Shown here in pieces: positions 14,580-17,297 of a DNA stretch of 17,297 bases (the stretch's first letter is position 1; every line of letters starts with the position of its first letter). Source of the DNA: CAYIFA01 sp964362625 (GTDB taxonomy: Bacteria; Patescibacteriota; Minisyncoccia; 1-14-0-10-42-19); assembly GCA_964362625.1 (NCBI GenBank), contig CAYIFA010000017.1, positions 1-17,297 of the forward strand. Direction: 5' to 3'. Position numbers and translations under genes: made by a program. The notes under the pieces were generated by a model. The model was given only the letters and a program-made list of their open reading frames with translations. It did no database searches and was not told where the DNA came from.

Positions 14580-14866
14580 GAATTCCGTACTTAGAAAAAA
14601 TTGAAAAAACTGAGCAGCTACTTTACGCGGTAGTCAGAAGCCGCAAAGGACGTTTATTTGACGGTGAAGTTTTTGCGGTTACATCTTTTAATGATGCCGG
14701 AGAATTTGACGTTTTGCCGTTGCACGAAAATTTTATTTCACTTATTAAGCGATATGTTAAAATTTTTCCAAAAATTGGCGAGTTGCAAAATATTCCGCTC
14801 GAGATCGGAGTGTTGAAGGTAAAGAGCGGAAAAGTTGATATTTACATCGGAATAGGCAGTCAATAA
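14576..14866 (+). CDS. atpC: F-ATPase epsilon subunit, short form
   Basis: A 96-aa protein matching only the N-terminal beta-sandwich of epsilon, the part that attaches gamma to the c-ring. Seen: LYAVVRSRKGRLFDGEVFAV (5' strand region with the usual F.GEV pattern), then VLPLHENFISLIK (canonical VLPGHAPLLT) and GVLKVKSGKVDIYIGIG. The C-terminal two-helix domain of canonical epsilon (about 135 aa in total), which inhibits ATP hydrolysis in many bacteria, is absent. The expected effect is a hydrolysis activity not restrained by this subunit. Short epsilons exist elsewhere, so this alone is not diagnostic. The start codon overlaps the beta stop by 4 bases (ATGA). Confidence 0.85.
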   Translation: MRIPYLEKIEKTEQLLYAVVRSRKGRLFDGEVFAVTSFNDAGEFDVLPLHENFISLIKRYVKIFPKIGELQNIPLEIGVLKVKSGKVDIYIGIGSQ

Positions 14867-14872
14867 ATTTTA

Positions 14873-17297
14873 ATGCTTTACGATTTAGCCAGAAAATTAA
14901 ATAAGTTAATTGGTAGGAAGGGGTTAGCCGGAAAAATATTTTATGCTTTTTCGGCATCCGCCGTATTAATGGTTTTTCTTTTCTTTCTGGCGCCTTCGGC
15001 CGAATCATTTAAAGGCGAACCCGCTAAATTGGCCGCCGGGTTCTTTAGTGACGCTCGCGCTATTTTTAAAAATATCGCCGACAGAATTATGCCCGACGCC
15101 AACAATATTGAACTCGCCCAAATTGACGGCGAAGCTATACGCAGAAAAAATAGCGGGGGAGCCGAAGAAGAGCTCTCCGATTTCGAGAAATTCTTTTTGA
15201 ATATGAATACCCGCGGGGTGTTCAAGCAGGGTTTTGATAGCCGAGCTGATTCAGTTTTTCGCGCCAATGTCGACATCCGCGGGCTCTTAACCGGCACAAA
15301 TATCGATTTAGCCACCGGCACGATTATCGCTTCCAATATTATCTATGACCTTGTAGCCGGAGACGGCATCGCGGTTTCCGGCGGCCAGCGTCCGACTATT
15401 TCGTCGCTTTACTGGACGCAGAATGGTAATACTATTTTAACTCGCGATCCAACTCTCTCATTGTCGATTGGCGGAGGACTGATATTGGGAACAACCAGTC
15501 AGTCGCGTCTGACTTTTGTCGGGCCGGCTATCCTCGAAATACCTGATGAAAATGTTAGCGCGCTTGGTATAACTGCCGGAACCAATAAAATAATAAACAT
15601 TAATACTGCAGGTGAGGGATCAGTCGATATTGGCGGAAATCTGGGTATACAAGGAAACTTGAAAGCCGCGGGTAATATTGAAGCCGGAGGAACCTTGTTG
15701 GTTAAAGACCGCATTGGCGTTGGAATAATTTCTACTACGAGCGCAATTACCGCCAAGTCCGCGACTTCATCCGCAGTCGGATTAAGAATCATTGGCGCCC
15801 AAGAGCAAAGCGCCAACTTCCTTGAGATCCTGGACAATGAAAATGGCGAGGTTTTTGCAATTGATGCTTCCGGGTTTCTTAGATTGCAGTCATTGATAGT
15901 CCGAAACAATACTTACCTGGCAACTGATGGCGGGCGAGTCGGCATCGGCACCGAAAGTCCTAATGAGACTCTTTCAGTATCCGGCAACTTCGGAGTAAGC
16001 GCGGACGCTACAGTTGCCGAAGACCTATTTGTTTCAAGCATAACCGGCTGCGGCGGTAGGAACGTTCTTGAGACAGATGGTTTAGGAAAAATTATTTGCG
16101 GCCGGGATGATCAAGGAGCAACCTCGGATGCCAAGGGTAAGATAAATGACGGCTCTACTAACCGCGTTGCATTTTATACCGGAACTGACGAATTGAGTTC
16201 CGCTGGGTTCCTGACAGTAAGCGGAGCAAATTTTGCGATTGGAACAAGCACCGCTGATTCCCGGCTTAATGTTTACGGTTCAACCACAATTCAGACTTTC
16301 TTGGATACAAACACTGCTTTTAGGGTCTTAAATTCAGCTTCCTCATCAGTTTTTACGGTTGATACTATATTCGGATCATCAACTTTTTCCGGAATTATTA
16401 ATGTTGCTTCCACTACCGCGACATCAACAATTTCGGGAGGATTAAATATAACCGGACAGGGTTTGCGGCTTTCACAGCTTGACTGCTCCGGACTCACTGG
16501 CGGCGGCAAGATCACCACCAATTCTTCCGGAGCATTAATCTGTGGAGATGACACTTCCGGTGGCGGAGGAGGAGGCGTCAATGTGGGGACTGCTAATCGG
16601 TTAGCGTTTTACACCAATTCTACTACCGTTGATTCCTCCGCTTTCCTCGCTGTTAACAATGCAACCTCTCAATTCGGCATCGGCACCACCACTATTACCG
16701 GAGCTCCATCAACTCTATCGGTTTATGGTTCTACCACCATTCAGACTTGGGTTAATACTGTTAATGCGTTCAGGATTCTAAACGCCGCCAGCACTTCGGT
16801 GTTTACTATTGATACTACTAATGCTTCTACCTCTGTGCTCGGAGTATTAAACGTCGGCGGTCTCGGCACCTCTACTTTCAATGGCGCAATTACGCTCGAT
16901 GTCTTAAATGTTTCAAGCACAACAGCTACTTCAACATTCGCGTATGGATTACGGGTAGCCGCCGGAGGATTGACGCTTAACCAGTTGAATTGCACCGGTT
17001 TTACCGGAGGGGGGAAAATCACCACTAATTCCTCCGGAGCATTGCTCTGCGGCAACGATACTTCCGGAGGCGGGCCCGCCGGAGTTAATTCCGGAACTGT
17101 CAACAGGCTCGCTTTCTATTCCGCCAATGACACCATCAGCCAGTCCGGTTTCTTGGCCATGAGCACTGCCTCCTCCTCCCTCGGCATCGGCACCTCTACT
17201 CCATATGGAGTATTGAACATCGCCGCAACCAACACTCCGCACCTGGTGTTTTCAAATCCATTAAACACCGGACAAAACTCCAGGATGTTTTACGCCT
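14873..17297 (+). CDS. Large repeat-containing surface/fibre protein, runs off the window
   Basis: Open reading frame with no stop through the window end; at least 808 residues are visible. It starts 6 bases after epsilon, so it is likely in the same transcript. Seen: a basic N-terminus (RKLNKLIGRKG), a hydrophobic segment (about residues 22-41) ending LAPSAES, which could be a signal peptide or an anchor; then a Gly/Ser/Thr/Asn-rich, beta-type region. Motifs such as RVGIGTESPNETLSVSG and GIGTSTPYGVLNIA match the repeated blocks of phage tail fibre-like and S74-chaperone-associated surface proteins. Degenerate blocks of 145 and 169 residues begin with NR[VL]AFY; each complete one ends with a Cys pair (QL[DN]C...[IL]CG.D). 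Cys is otherwise rare, so disulfides are likely. Function is not known; adhesion or contact with other cells is an inference. Confidence 0.85.
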   Translation, partial: MLYDLARKLNKLIGRKGLAGKIFYAFSASAVLMVFLFFLAPSAESFKGEPAKLAAGFFSDARAIFKNIADRIMPDANNIELAQIDGEAIRRKNSGGAEEELSDFEKFFLNMNTRGVFKQGFDSRADSVFRANVDIRGLLTGTNIDLATGTIIASNIIYDLVAGDGIAVSGGQRPTISSLYWTQNGNTILTRDPTLSLSIGGGLILGTTSQSRLTFVGPAILEIPDENVSALGITAGTNKIININTAGEGSVDIGGNLGIQGNLKAAGNIEAGGTLLVKDRIGVGIISTTSAITAKSATSSAVGLRIIGAQEQSANFLEILDNENGEVFAIDASGFLRLQSLIVRNNTYLATDGGRVGIGTESPNETLSVSGNFGVSADATVAEDLFVSSITGCGGRNVLETDGLGKIICGRDDQGATSDAKGKINDGSTNRVAFYTGTDELSSAGFLTVSGANFAIGTSTADSRLNVYGSTTIQTFLDTNTAFRVLNSASSSVFTVDTIFGSSTFSGIINVASTTATSTISGGLNITGQGLRLSQLDCSGLTGGGKITTNSSGALICGDDTSGGGGGGVNVGTANRLAFYTNSTTVDSSAFLAVNNATSQFGIGTTTITGAPSTLSVYGSTTIQTWVNTVNAFRILNAASTSVFTIDTTNASTSVLGVLNVGGLGTSTFNGAITLDVLNVSSTTATSTFAYGLRVAAGGLTLNQLNCTGFTGGGKITTNSSGALLCGNDTSGGGPAGVNSGTVNRLAFYSANDTISQSGFLAMSTASSSLGIGTSTPYGVLNIAATNTPHLVFSNPLNTGQNSRMFYA
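16160..16594 (+). repeat. Fibre repeat block 1 (145 codons)
   Basis: Begins NRVAFYTGTDE, contains VYGSTTIQTF and LDCSGLTGGGKITTNSSGAL (20 residues), ends before the next NRLAFY. DNA identity with block 2 is clear in the VYGSTTIQT and GGGKITTNSSGAL segments. Confidence 0.8.
16595..17101 (+). repeat. Fibre repeat block 2 (169 codons)
   Basis: Begins NRLAFYTNSTT, contains GIGTTT, VYGSTTIQTW, AFRILNAAS and LNCTGFTGGGKITTNSSG. It is 24 codons longer than block 1. Confidence 0.8.
17102..17297 (+). repeat. Fibre repeat block 3 (partial, cut by window end)
   Basis: Begins NRLAFYSANDT, contains GIGTSTPYGVLNIAATNT. The rest lies outside the window. Confidence 0.7.

Noticed and set aside
16291..17242. 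Pro/Val/Ser-rich minus-strand frames under the fibre gene
   Set aside because: Antisense shadows of Gly/Thr-rich repeats; the repetitive composition comes from the plus-strand coding blocks.
16160..17297. CRISPR array or tandem DNA repeat
   Set aside because: The repeats are long, degenerate, in frame and protein-coding; there are no short direct repeats with spacers in the window.

Overview
The window looks like a chromosomal segment of a member of the Candidate Phyla Radiation (Patescibacteria, most likely the Parcubacteria/Paceibacteria side). The evidence is the tight packing of short genes, the absence of visible Shine-Dalgarno sequences, -10 boxes so close to start codons that some messages should be leaderless, a membrane protein with the N-terminal helix-turn-helix style I associate with these genomes, a fibre-like surface protein built of degenerate repeats, and very divergent versions of housekeeping proteins. 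TGA behaves as a stop. The lineage call is an inference from style, not from a marker phylogeny.

Layout. (1) 89-5041, plus strand: a P2-type cation ATPase, RmuC, a membrane diadenylate cyclase (CdaA type) and ribosomal protein L21. L21 ends in a hairpin that also terminates the convergent recR. (2) 7023-5061, minus strand: replicative helicase DnaB and recombination protein RecR, an apparent two-gene operon. (3) 7024-7777: an AT-rich 754-base gap with no convincing gene. It holds a dnaB promoter, a DnaA-box-like 9-mer, an opposing sigma70-type promoter, a 19-base palindrome at the predicted transcription start, further self-complementary segments and a strong intrinsic terminator. Together these suggest a structured RNA of about 290 nt, or an attenuated leader. 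(4) 7778-14866, plus strand: a seven-gene cluster in canonical F-ATPase order c-b-delta-alpha-gamma-beta-epsilon, but without subunit a. (5) 14873 to the window end: a large secreted or anchored repeat protein, only 6 bases after epsilon and therefore probably in the same transcription unit.

The main discovery candidate is region 3-5. The first gene of the F-ATPase-like cluster encodes a cytosolic helix-turn-helix domain, a membrane helix, an extracellular domain and finally a two-helix hairpin with a c-subunit-like GRNP loop. In a gap-free comparison from that loop, the residue at the usual ion-binding carboxylate position is Leu; a Glu lies five residues earlier. The peripheral-stalk protein is unusually long, epsilon lacks its C-terminal helical domain, and beta keeps its catalytic Lys, Glu and Asp but has lost both aromatic residues that normally stack on adenine. 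With no subunit a and a surface repeat protein attached, one reading is an F1-like ATPase coupled to a modified membrane base and a cell-surface structure rather than to proton translocation. This would parallel, without evidence of shared ancestry, the F1-like ATPases of mycoplasmas that work with surface or gliding machinery. The alternative is a highly diverged ordinary ATP synthase whose subunit a is encoded elsewhere.
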